Assembly: GCA_963790585.1 (NCBI GenBank)
Contig: CAWBOY010000010.1
Coordinates: 61,082-125,081 of the forward strand
From: CAWBOY01 sp963790585
Lineage (GTDB): Bacteria > Planctomycetota > Planctomycetia > Gemmatales > Gemmataceae
Length of the DNA: 64,000 nucleotides
Direction of reading: 5' to 3'
The notes below the pieces were generated by a model. The model did not search any database. It was given only the letters and a program-made list of their open reading frames with translations, and was not told where the DNA came from. Of the stretch, positions 57,030 through 64,000 are shown piece after piece. A program made the translations under genes and the position numbers. How positions within the stretch are numbered: position 1 is the first letter of the stretch; each line of letters begins with the position of its first letter.

Positions 57030-57812
57030 ATGAGAACTCAAACATATCCCAGCGACATTACCGACGCGCAGTGGGCTCTGATCGAACCCCACCTGCCCGT
57101 TTATCCCGGCGGACGGCCACGCATTACCAACCTGCGTGATGTCGTCGATGCCATCTTTTACCTGTTACGCACCGGTTGCCAATGGCGTTACCTGCCCAAG
57201 GATTTTCCACCAAAAAGCACAGTCTGGCGTTACTTCGACTCTTGGCGACACAACGGCACTCTCGACAGAATTCACGATCTTCTCCGCACCAAGGTACGCA
57301 CGGCGGAGAAGCCTTACCATCCGCGTACCACAGCCAGCGTCGATAGCCAATCGGTCGACACCCGTTGTGGCGGCGAACAGCGTGGCCGCGACAATGCTAA
57401 AAATGTCAATGGCCGTAAACGCCATATCGTCGTGGATAGGATAGGGTTGCTGCTGGCGGTCTTGGTGACGGCTGCCGACGTGGACGACGCCAAGGCGGCG
57501 ACACAGGTCTTTGAACGCTTGGAAAGCCAACCGATGAGTCGGGTGGAACGTATGTTTGCGGACAGCAAATACCACAACCACGCCTTGTATCGTTGGGTGG
57601 AGGAAAAGGCACAGTGGGAACTGGTCATCGTGCGACGTCCTGAAGGAGCGGAGGGTTGGGTGACATTGCCAATCCGTTGGACGGTGGAGCGGACGTTTGC
57701 CTGGCTGAGTCAATGCCGCCGGTTGAGTAAGGACTATGAGCGTAGCGTGCTGTCGTCGGAGGCGTATCTCAAGTTGGCTATGATTCACCTTATTACCCCG
57801 GCACGAAATTAG
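57030..57812 (+). CDS. IS5-family transposase
   Basis: 260 residues, intact. The front is the DUF4096-like start (YPSDITDAQWALIEPHLPV). The DDE residues are visible in ASVDSQSV, MFADSKYHNH and WTVERTFAWL. It fits the IS5/IS1031-like group. Its stop at 57812 lies just next to the IS630 insertion. Confidence 0.95.
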   Translation: MRTQTYPSDITDAQWALIEPHLPVYPGGRPRITNLRDVVDAIFYLLRTGCQWRYLPKDFPPKSTVWRYFDSWRHNGTLDRIHDLLRTKVRTAEKPYHPRTTASVDSQSVDTRCGGEQRGRDNAKNVNGRKRHIVVDRIGLLLAVLVTAADVDDAKAATQVFERLESQPMSRVERMFADSKYHNHALYRWVEEKAQWELVIVRRPEGAEGWVTLPIRWTVERTFAWLSQCRRLSKDYERSVLSSEAYLKLAMIHLITPARN

Positions 57813-57813
57813 A

Positions 57814-58869
57814 TCAACCTAATTCCATTGGAGCGGCATATTGGGTCTGCGGATGAAGGAAATAACTCATAACATGTCGAGGCATCCCGCTCAACTTCCT
57901 CATGAATCCGAACAACCGCTCTTGCAACGTCGGCTTGTCCGGCGGCAGGCCAGCCTTGTTGATGTTCCCCTTCATGTCATTGTTCAAATATTCCACCGGA
58001 TTGAGTTCCGGCGAATACGTCGGCAGGTAAAACAACTCGATCTGCTCCTGACGCGCCTCTACCCAGGACTGTACCTCCGCCTTGGTGTGGGAGCCCAACT
58101 GGTCCACGATCAACAGAATCTTCCGCTTCGCCCCACTGATCAAGAGAGTCAAGAACTGGAGAAAGACTTCCGCCGTGAACGACCCCTTGTACGTCATAAA
58201 ACGCACCGTGCCCTCATTGCTGATCGCCGAGATCTGATTGACCCGCAGATGTGGTTGCGGCACCTCCATGGTGGCACGCTCGCCCCGGCGGGCATAACCC
58301 GAACCGGGATGGTGGTCGGCCTGCACGCCAACCTCATCCGCCCACAAAATCTCCGCGTTGTCTCGTTGGGCTTGGGCCTCAATGGCCGGATAGGTATCCT
58401 GCAACCACTGTTCGACTTCATCGGGATCTTGGTGACGCGACTTGCGGGCGGGCTTTTTGGAGGTGTAGCCCCAGCGTTGGAGATACTTGCCCACGGTGCG
58501 TAGGGCCAGTTCGATGCCGAGATCTCTTCGGATGAGGTCGGCGACGGCTTGGCGTGTCCACAGGGCGTGTTTCAGGCCCACTTGCTGGGGCGAGAAGTAG
58601 TCGATCTGGTCGCGAATGGTTTGGGCTTGGGCCTCGGAGAGCATACGGCCCGAGCCCAAAGGCCGGCCGGTGCGCCCGCCGGGCAGGGCGTCCAAGCCTT
58701 CGGCGTAATAGGCGGTATTCCAGCGGGAGATGGTTTCGCGGCGGACGCCGAGGAGTTCGGCGAGATCGGTTTCGGAATAGCCAAGCTCCAAGCCATGCAA
58801 GGCACGCAAACGCAAGGTCTCCAACGAATCGTCCGAGAGATGGCGGGCATCGGGAAGAGTAATAGACAT
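57814..58869 (-). CDS. IS630-family transposase
   Basis: 351 residues from the ATG at 58869 (MSITLPDARHLSDD). The N-terminal HTH is in YSETDLAELLGVRRETISRW. The catalytic acids are in ILWADEVGVQ, LLIVDQLGSHTK and PELNPVEYLNNDMK. Intact. It lies within the IS5-type element; the flanks carry TA dinucleotides, as IS630 needs, but the inverted repeats look weak. Confidence 0.93.
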   Translation of the reverse strand: MSITLPDARHLSDDSLETLRLRALHGLELGYSETDLAELLGVRRETISRWNTAYYAEGLDALPGGRTGRPLGSGRMLSEAQAQTIRDQIDYFSPQQVGLKHALWTRQAVADLIRRDLGIELALRTVGKYLQRWGYTSKKPARKSRHQDPDEVEQWLQDTYPAIEAQAQRDNAEILWADEVGVQADHHPGSGYARRGERATMEVPQPHLRVNQISAISNEGTVRFMTYKGSFTAEVFLQFLTLLISGAKRKILLIVDQLGSHTKAEVQSWVEARQEQIELFYLPTYSPELNPVEYLNNDMKGNINKAGLPPDKPTLQERLFGFMRKLSGMPRHVMSYFLHPQTQYAAPMELG

Positions 58870-59362
58870 AGTAACACCTCGAAGCTCGGGCTGAGGTACT
58901 TGTAATTCTAGATTAGTGAGCAACTACCGTGCCAGGGTAATATGCTCAATCGCTTGGATCCAAAAGCAATCGAGGCGGAATTCCATTATCGAATGGCGGC
59001 TTAATTGGACTTATGGGACAGTCTCTTAGATTCGATCTCGCCAGGACATCAATCGGATTTCTTGGCAATCTAAAAACGTGGATCACTATCGGAGACGCTA
59101 ATCCAGTTCGCATTTTGACTCCGATTCAGAAATGCCACGAACTTTTTTTTCGCCTGATTGATTCTCAGCCTTTTCATGGGAATTCAAAAATCGAATTCTT
59201 TATTGATCATAAATCAGATAATCGAACCATATGGATACGATTGCAACTCGGGAATCAAGTCCTCGCGCACGTCCCACTCTTGGTCGAGAATGTGCTTGCT
59301 GTGTATTGGTTCAGCCTGAATTGGAAAATCGCCGTGTTCGAGTTAGTGGGTTAGGGTGACCG

Positions 59363-59383
59363 TCCCTTGAAACGCTCAAGGGA
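59363..59383. terminator. Hairpin between convergent genes
   Basis: TCCCTTGA and TCAAGGGA pair perfectly around AACGC. It lies between the split gene ending at 59354 and the integrase ending at 59397. There is no strong T-tract. Confidence 0.45.
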
Positions 59384-59396
59384 TTGTACAGGTGCT

Positions 59397-60560
59397 TTAA
59401 CGGTTGGCTACGGGTTCCTCTTCTCTGTTCCGGGGTGGGGGCGGCGCTAGGAGTGGCAGCGGGATGTTGAGGCGTTGACACAAGTCGAGGGCGGCGTCGT
59501 AGGTCGACAGGCGTCGGGCAGCGGCCCAGAGGTCGAGGGCATTGCCGGAGCGTCCACATTTGAAGCAGTGGAAGGTGTGGGCCGTGGTGTTGACGGAGAA
59601 GCAGCAAGCAGTGCCACGGGTCGAGCCGTGCAAGGGACAGGGGCCGCGTTGCTGGCCGGCGTGGTCGGAGCGTGCGTTGAAGCCCAGCAAGGTGAGAACC
59701 TGAGCGATGGTGATGGCGGCGCGAACAGCTGCGAAGTCGATGGCGGGACGGGACGACTCTGGGCCTGACTGCGACTGCTCGTGCCTTGTCTGACGCATCT
59801 GTTTGCGGCGTTCACGTGCTTCGGCGAGCTTGCGGTCACGTTCGGCAAAGATGCGTGCGTCATTGCCCAGGAGCTTGTCCTTGGGTGTGACGTAGCCGAC
59901 GGCGCTGTTGAGGCGTGTGTTGTTGTAATAGGCGACGTAGTCGGTGACCTTGTGCCGTGCCTCGTCGAGGGACAGCGGCACCTGAACACGGATACATTCG
60001 CCCTTGATGGTCTTGTGCCAGCGTTCGATTTTGCCGTTGCTTTGGGGGTAATAAGGCGACGTACGCACATGCGTCATGCCGGCGACGCGGATGAACTCCT
60101 TGAAATCCTTGGCGATGAACTGAGGCCCGTTGTCGGAGATGATGCGTGGAGTGACACCGGGGAACTGTTCGCGGGCGCGTTGCAGGATGGTTTCCACGTC
60201 GATTTCCTCCATTTTGTCGCGGATTTCCCAGTGGACGATAAAGCGACTATAGCCATCGAGGATGGAGCACAAGAAGTAGAAGGTACCGGCGATGTTGAGG
60301 TAACTGACATCGACATGCCACTCCTGGTGCGGTTGCAGGGGCTGCACATAGCCTGTGCCTTTCTTGGTGACGTTGGGCGTCTGTCCGGCCAGGAGTCCGT
60401 TCTTTTTGAGGACGCGATAGACACTGGCCGGGCTACAGGCGACAACGTCGGCATCGAGCATCATGAAGGTCATACGGCGGTAACCATCGTCGGGGTGCTG
60501 GCGGGCGAAGGCACAGATGCGATCGGCTTCGTCGGTGGTGAGCCAGTGATCGCGTGGCAT
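59397..60560 (-). CDS. DDE integrase fused to a CHC2 (DnaG-like) zinc finger
   Basis: 387 residues. Residues 1-250 are an IS3-OrfB-type integrase core: HVDVSYLNIAGTFYFLCSILDGYSRFIVHWE (first Asp), RIISDNGPQFIAKDF (second Asp) and SPYYPQSNGKIERWH (Glu). After a basic linker, residues about 280-360 form a primase-type zinc finger: AQVLTLLGF, CPLHGSTRG and FHCFKCGRSGNALDLW. The domain would bind DNA in DnaG or CHC2 proteins; here it may guide the transposase. An in-frame stop precedes the ATG, and the usual upstream HTH part is missing, so the left end of the next element may have cut it. Confidence 0.85.
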   Translation of the reverse strand: MPRDHWLTTDEADRICAFARQHPDDGYRRMTFMMLDADVVACSPASVYRVLKKNGLLAGQTPNVTKKGTGYVQPLQPHQEWHVDVSYLNIAGTFYFLCSILDGYSRFIVHWEIRDKMEEIDVETILQRAREQFPGVTPRIISDNGPQFIAKDFKEFIRVAGMTHVRTSPYYPQSNGKIERWHKTIKGECIRVQVPLSLDEARHKVTDYVAYYNNTRLNSAVGYVTPKDKLLGNDARIFAERDRKLAEARERRKQMRQTRHEQSQSGPESSRPAIDFAAVRAAITIAQVLTLLGFNARSDHAGQQRGPCPLHGSTRGTACCFSVNTTAHTFHCFKCGRSGNALDLWAAARRLSTYDAALDLCQRLNIPLPLLAPPPPRNREEEPVANR

Positions 60561-60602
60561 GTCAGCAGCGTTTTAGCATGGGGCCAAAATTGCGCGGTGG
60601 CC

Positions 60603-60690
60603 CGGGCCAGGGCGCGCAGGCAGGATCGCGGGCCAGGCCGCGCGCTTTCGTAGAGGGCCATAGGCGTGCACTGTCCCGGGCCAGCACGCG
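60603..60690. repeat. Three 14-bp direct repeats, likely element end
   Basis: CGGGCCAGNNCGCG occurs at 60603-60616, 60629-60642 and 60677-60690. Repeated transposase binding sites at an element end are a property of IS21-type elements. The site lies upstream of the zinc-finger/ParB/IstA/IstB genes, which fits the left end of that element. Confidence 0.55.
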
Positions 60691-60817
60691 GCGTGGTTCT
60701 TTGGTTGGGATTTTGTGATAGGCTTGAAGCACTTCCCAGCGCCACTCGGCGCCAAAACGCCTCGGAGCCAGGCGCCAACCTGGCCCCGAGACTTGACCGG
60801 CGGGAGCAAGACCTCCC

Positions 60818-61354
60818 TTGGGCCCACCCTCATTTCAGCATTTCTGTGGCCAACGGCCAGAGGCACCATGTCTTCGTCGAACGCGGCGTTGTTTGCTCAA
60901 GGGTTGTGAGCGACGCTTCACGCCGGCGCGTCCTCAGGCGCGCTATTGCAGCGCGGCCTGTCGCCGTGCCGCCCAACGGTGGCGGCGCTGGCAGGCGAGC
61001 CAGCGCTATCGGTCCACCGAGCGAGGCCAAGAGCGGCGGCGGGAACAGAGCCGGCGGTATCGCGAGCGACAGCGTCAGCAACAGCGAACCGAGTCAGCTG
61101 ACGAAGCTTTGCCGCGCGAGGGCCAGCGCCCAGGGTCTGCGTGCGATGATTTTGCCAGGCGGCCCTGCGATCGACCGGGTTGTTATGAGCTTTTCCCGAT
61201 CGCCGATGAACAATCGTGCAAGCGATTCTGTAGTTTGGCCTGCCGACTGGCGTTACGTCGCGTGTTGGATCGTGAGGCGCGCTATCGGTCGCGGCGTCGG
61301 CGCTGGCGTTCGGAACGTGTGACCGAGCGTGTGCGGCCTCCAGATACGTCGTGA
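60818..61354 (+). CDS. Double zinc-finger basic protein of the IS21-like module
   Basis: About 160 to 178 residues. Two related units are seen: CLLKGCERRFTP then ARYCSAACRRAAQRW, and CDRPGCYELFP then KRFCSLACRLALRRV. Each gives a Cx4C plus Cx3C zinc site followed by an Arg-rich helix (RERQRQQQ, RYRSRRRRW), so it should bind nucleic acid. The TTG at 60818 is weak; an ATG at 60868 would need a one-base shift. ParB- and IstA-like genes follow on the same strand. Confidence 0.65.
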   Translation: MGPPSFQHFCGQRPEAPCLRRTRRCLLKGCERRFTPARPQARYCSAACRRAAQRWRRWQASQRYRSTERGQERRREQSRRYRERQRQQQRTESADEALPREGQRPGSACDDFARRPCDRPGCYELFPIADEQSCKRFCSLACRLALRRVLDREARYRSRRRRWRSERVTERVRPPDTS

Positions 61355-61509
61355 CCAAGTCTTTGCAGATATTTTTGAGCGAGCAGCCAGGATAAAGTGC
61401 CTCCACCCCAAACCGGAGAGAGGAGCGGGCGGTCGCGAGAGCGATTTTGCGTCCCCCGTTTCCTTTCTTCGAATGGAGGAAAGAGGGAGGTTTGGTGGAG
61501 GGTACGTAC

Positions 61510-62424
61510 ATGGCTTGGAACGACGGTATCTCACGACCGGTGATGCTTGCCGACCTGGGCCAGCACTATCGGCGTTATCGCCTGACCGATTTGGAGGCGG
61601 AGGAAGCAATGGCGGGATCGCTGCGTCGTTGGGGGCAGTTGTCACCGGTGGTGGTGTGTATGCGTGAGCAAAAATTGGAACTCCTCGACGGCTTCAAGCG
61701 TTATGCGGCGGCACGCCAGGTAGGTGGGTTAAGGAGTTTGAGCGTACGAGTATTGGAGGTGGATGAGCCGACGGCAAAGGCGGCGATTCTGGGGTTGAAC
61801 CGTGGTCAGGGTCCGGTACGGGAGTTGGAGGAGGCCTGGGTTGTCCAGGGGTTGGTACGTGACGATGGGATGACGCAGGTGGAAGCGGCCCACTTGTTGG
61901 GCCGACACAAGAGTTGGGTGTGTCGCCGCCTGGCGTTGTTGGAGCGGTTGAGTGTGGCGGTGAAAGAGGATTTGCGTTTGGGATTAGTGGGTCCGTCGTT
62001 GGCCCGTCAATTGACGCGGTTGCCCGTGGGCAACCAGGAAGCATTGTTGGAGTTGACGCGCCGGGAGACGTTGACGGCTCAGGAAGTGAGCGGCGTGATC
62101 GAGTTGTTGCAAGGTGCCAGTGACGAGCAGGCGGCGTTCGTGCTGGCGAAGCCTCGTGAGGCGTTGGCTCAGGTAAACGGTATGCCGACGGCATTGCGGG
62201 ATCCACGTCTGAGTGGAGCCGGGAACTGGCTGGCGAAGCATTTGAGACAGGCTTTGGAAACACTGACTCGTCTGGAGAATTGGCTTCGGACGCCGAACGT
62301 GCTTGAGTTGCGAACGCAGGATCGTGAGATCCTCCAGCCGATATTGGCGCGTGTCGGCGATCAGTCCCATGTGGTGGCGGAGTTGGTGTTGGGACCGGAC
62401 CTCAAGCGTATGAGGCTGCCATGA
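61510..62424 (+). CDS. ParB-like nuclease/HTH protein of the IS21-like module
   Basis: 304 residues from the ATG at 61510, preceded by GGTGGAGGG. The ParB N-terminal fold is seen in LADLGQHYRRYRL, SLRRWGQLSPVVVCM, LELLDGFKRYAAARQVG; the Arg-Tyr-Ala run matches the DGxxRxxA motif. A KorB-like HTH follows (MTQVEAAHLLGRHKSWVCRRLALLERL). No ParA is nearby, so plasmid partition is unlikely. Its stop overlaps the istA start by four bases (ATGA), which implies coupling to transposition. Confidence 0.85.
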   Translation: MAWNDGISRPVMLADLGQHYRRYRLTDLEAEEAMAGSLRRWGQLSPVVVCMREQKLELLDGFKRYAAARQVGGLRSLSVRVLEVDEPTAKAAILGLNRGQGPVRELEEAWVVQGLVRDDGMTQVEAAHLLGRHKSWVCRRLALLERLSVAVKEDLRLGLVGPSLARQLTRLPVGNQEALLELTRRETLTAQEVSGVIELLQGASDEQAAFVLAKPREALAQVNGMPTALRDPRLSGAGNWLAKHLRQALETLTRLENWLRTPNVLELRTQDREILQPILARVGDQSHVVAELVLGPDLKRMRLP

Positions 62425-63983
62425 ATGAGGCGTTGCGTCTGGAGATCGTGCAACGGCGTCAGAGTGGGATGTCGTTGCGTGCCATCGCGGAAGAATTGGG
62501 CCTGTCGCGTGGCGCCGTGACACGCGCGTTGGCACAGGTGCAAGCTCAGCGGGACGGACGGGTCGCCCGGCCCCGTCCACGCCACAGCATCATTGATCCC
62601 TTCGAGCCGCTCTTGAAGGAGTTGCTTGCCAAGTACCCGAATCTCACCACCATGCGCGCCTTGGAAGAGTTGCAAGCACGCGGTTTCACTGGCCAGTACA
62701 CCGTCGTACGTCAGCGCCTGGGATTGTTGCGGCCACGCGCCGCGCGGCCACCCGTGCCGCGCTTCGAGACCGGGCCAGGGATCCAAGCCCAAATGGACTA
62801 CGGCGTCTATGACATCGACTTTACACGTGAAGGCCGCCGGCGTGTGTACCTCTTCAGCTATTTGCTCGGCTACTCCCGCCGGCAGTATCTACGCTTCGTG
62901 GAATCGATGGATCTAACAACGACCTTGCGAGAACACGTACATGCCTTCCACCATCTTGGCGGCGTCGCGCGGGTCTGCCTGTATGACAACTTCAAAGCCG
63001 TGGTGCTGCGTCATGACGCCGATGGCGTTATCTACAACCCCAAGTTCCTGGCCTTCGCCACGCATTACGGCTTCCGGCCACAAGCCTGCCGCGTGCGCCG
63101 ACCGCAAACCAAGGGTAAAGTCGAGCGAAAGATGTTCCACGTCGAAAGCAGTTTGCTCAATGGTCGCACCTTCGACACCCTCGAGCATCTCAACGAGGTG
63201 ACCACCTGGTGGCTGCACAACGTCGCCGACATCCGTGTCCTACGCGACTTCAAGGAGACGCCACTCCAGCGTCACCAACACGAACAACCACACTTGCTGA
63301 CGCTGCCGACCTGTGACTTCGACACCGCCCAGGTCATCTATCGCCACGTGAGCGTCGAGGGCTACGTCACCCATCGGCTCAACCTGTACTCCGTGCCGTG
63401 GACGTACATCGGCCAGGTGCTACCTGTACGCGTCACCGAGAGTGAAGTCGTCATCTACTCGATCGGTCTGGAGGAGATCGCACGCCACCTTCTCGTGGCC
63501 AGCTCCCACACGGGCGTTCGCCAGTCGAACAAGACCCATCATCCCGCCGACGACCCCGGCCAGCGTGAACTGCTGTTACGGCAACGCTTCACGGAACTGG
63601 GGCCGGTGGCCGTACAGTTCCTCGACGGCTTGCTCGCCAAGCAAGTCCAGGGCAAACTACAGGCCCAGCAACTGTTGGCAGTGGTAGCCCACTACCAACG
63701 CAAAGATGTACAGGCCGCCTTCGAGCGTGCCGTCCGCTTCGGCGCCTACTCCTTGGCGGCAATCCGACGCATCCTTGCCGCGACCGCCAAGCCCAAGCCG
63801 CTCCTGGAGGAACTGGCCGATCTGCATCGTGACACGCTGGACCCGTTGTTGCGTGCCGACGCGGTCGGTCCACGGCCAACCAGCGACTATCAGCATTTGC
63901 TCTTGCCTGAGGAAGCCGCCAATGACGCCTCGTCCCAAGAAAAACCGTTCAGCAAAACCAACACCGACGCCACCTCTGCGTGA
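62421..63983 (+). CDS. istA: IS21-family transposase IstA
   Basis: 520 residues, intact. The N-terminal HTH is in RRQSGMSLRAIAEELGLSRGAVTRAL. The DDE core has QAQMDYGVYDIDF (first Asp), VCLYDNFKAVVL (second Asp) and RPQTKGKVERKMFHVE (Glu). The long C-terminal part is typical of IstA. It overlaps the ParB-like stop by four bases and the istB start by about 60 bases. Confidence 0.95.
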   Translation: MNEALRLEIVQRRQSGMSLRAIAEELGLSRGAVTRALAQVQAQRDGRVARPRPRHSIIDPFEPLLKELLAKYPNLTTMRALEELQARGFTGQYTVVRQRLGLLRPRAARPPVPRFETGPGIQAQMDYGVYDIDFTREGRRRVYLFSYLLGYSRRQYLRFVESMDLTTTLREHVHAFHHLGGVARVCLYDNFKAVVLRHDADGVIYNPKFLAFATHYGFRPQACRVRRPQTKGKVERKMFHVESSLLNGRTFDTLEHLNEVTTWWLHNVADIRVLRDFKETPLQRHQHEQPHLLTLPTCDFDTAQVIYRHVSVEGYVTHRLNLYSVPWTYIGQVLPVRVTESEVVIYSIGLEEIARHLLVASSHTGVRQSNKTHHPADDPGQRELLLRQRFTELGPVAVQFLDGLLAKQVQGKLQAQQLLAVVAHYQRKDVQAAFERAVRFGAYSLAAIRRILAATAKPKPLLEELADLHRDTLDPLLRADAVGPRPTSDYQHLLLPEEAANDASSQEKPFSKTNTDATSA

Positions 63984-64000
63984 GCAGATCCTCGCCGACT
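63922..64000 (+). CDS. istB: Probable IstB ATPase, start only
   Basis: Only 26 codons are in the window: MTPRPKKNRSAKPTPTPP, then LREQILADL-like sequence, which fits the helical IstB start after a basic leader. It begins inside the end of istA. The AAA+ part lies outside the window. Confidence 0.6.
   Translation, partial: MTPRPKKNRSAKPTPTPPLREQILAD

Larger units (their letters stand above)
56989..59025 (+). mobile_element. IS5-type element with an IS630 insertion
   Basis: Terminal inverted repeats GAGACTGTCCCATAAG (56989-57004) and CTTATGGGACAGTCTC (59010-59025) are perfect. TTA occurs at 56986-56988 and 59026-59028, a 3-bp target duplication as made by IS5-group elements. Inside are an IS5-family transposase on the plus strand and an IS630-family transposase on the minus strand. 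The extra gene doubles the usual length, so IS630 entered the first element. Confidence 0.85.
56838..59354 (+). pseudogene. Small hypothetical gene split by the IS5-type element
   Basis: The 5' part (56838-56988) encodes MSARKFLVFEIDHVRF and on to TVSKKL. The 3' part (59029-59354) continues in the same frame as RFDLARTSIGFLGNLKTW to FELVG. Removing 56989-59028 with one copy of TTA restores a frame of about 159 codons. No family is recognised. It may itself be a leftover of the upstream ankyrin gene. Confidence 0.6.

Noticed and set aside
59781..60653. A 290-codon plus-strand frame
   Set aside because: It is antisense to the integrase/CHC2 gene and carries no motif.
61510..62424. Plasmid partition system
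   Set aside because: The ParB-like protein has no ParA beside it and is translationally coupled to a transposase, so a partition role is not supported.

Overview
The window looks like a chromosome segment of a planctomycete. The evidence is the gene families: a DUF1559 pseudopilin with an H-x9-DG tail, a DUF1549/DUF1553 cytochrome-type protein paired with a DUF1501 protein, an ECF sigma factor followed by a DWG-type Ser/Thr kinase with TPRs, a SUMF1-like protein beside a PQQ-propeller protein, and DUF4058 and DUF4416 proteins. I cannot place it to genus. There is no rRNA and no CRISPR array; one tRNA (Leu-GAG) is present.

Layout. 1-0.9 kb: the first part of a tyrosine integrase beside tRNA-Leu, the edge of an integrated element. 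1-3 kb: PQQ propeller and SUMF1-like operon. 3-13 kb: accessory region with mostly plus-strand small genes, including an XRE regulator, an SGNH hydrolase, a PIN-toxin pair followed by a complete group II intron, several orphan genes, an SDR and a Clp-N protein. 13-27 kb: gamma carbonic anhydrase, an M24-like protein, an S4 protein, two Cys-Cys-rich secreted proteins, an ISAzo13 element, a CinA-NMNAT fusion, argG, a JAMM protease, a MoxR ATPase, an AbrB/GNAT toxin-antitoxin pair, a third Cys-rich protein and the pseudopilin. 25-33.6 kb: DUF1549/DUF1501 pair, DUF4058, DUF4416, a WecA-like transferase and an O-antigen ligase-like protein. 33.7-47 kb: rhamnulokinase, YhaM-type nuclease, a giant Lhr helicase, small secreted proteins, ECF sigma factor and kinase. 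47-53 kb: fmt, NHL protein, endonuclease IV, queE, queC, zinc ribbon and an MDR oxidoreductase.

53-64 kb is a mobile-element pile-up. An IS1380 element truncates an ankyrin gene. An IS5-type element with a 3-bp TTA duplication splits a small gene and itself carries an IS630 insertion. Next comes a DDE integrase fused to a DnaG-like CHC2 zinc finger. Last is a zinc-finger / ParB-like / IstA / IstB operon preceded by three 14-bp direct repeats. This last module is the best candidate for an under-described system.

A second theme is reading-frame damage. About fifteen genes between 1 and 47 kb carry one or more single-base frameshifts, some in homopolymers, while 47-64 kb is nearly clean. This looks more like uncorrected sequencing indels than true decay, so frameshifted genes are given below as whole loci.
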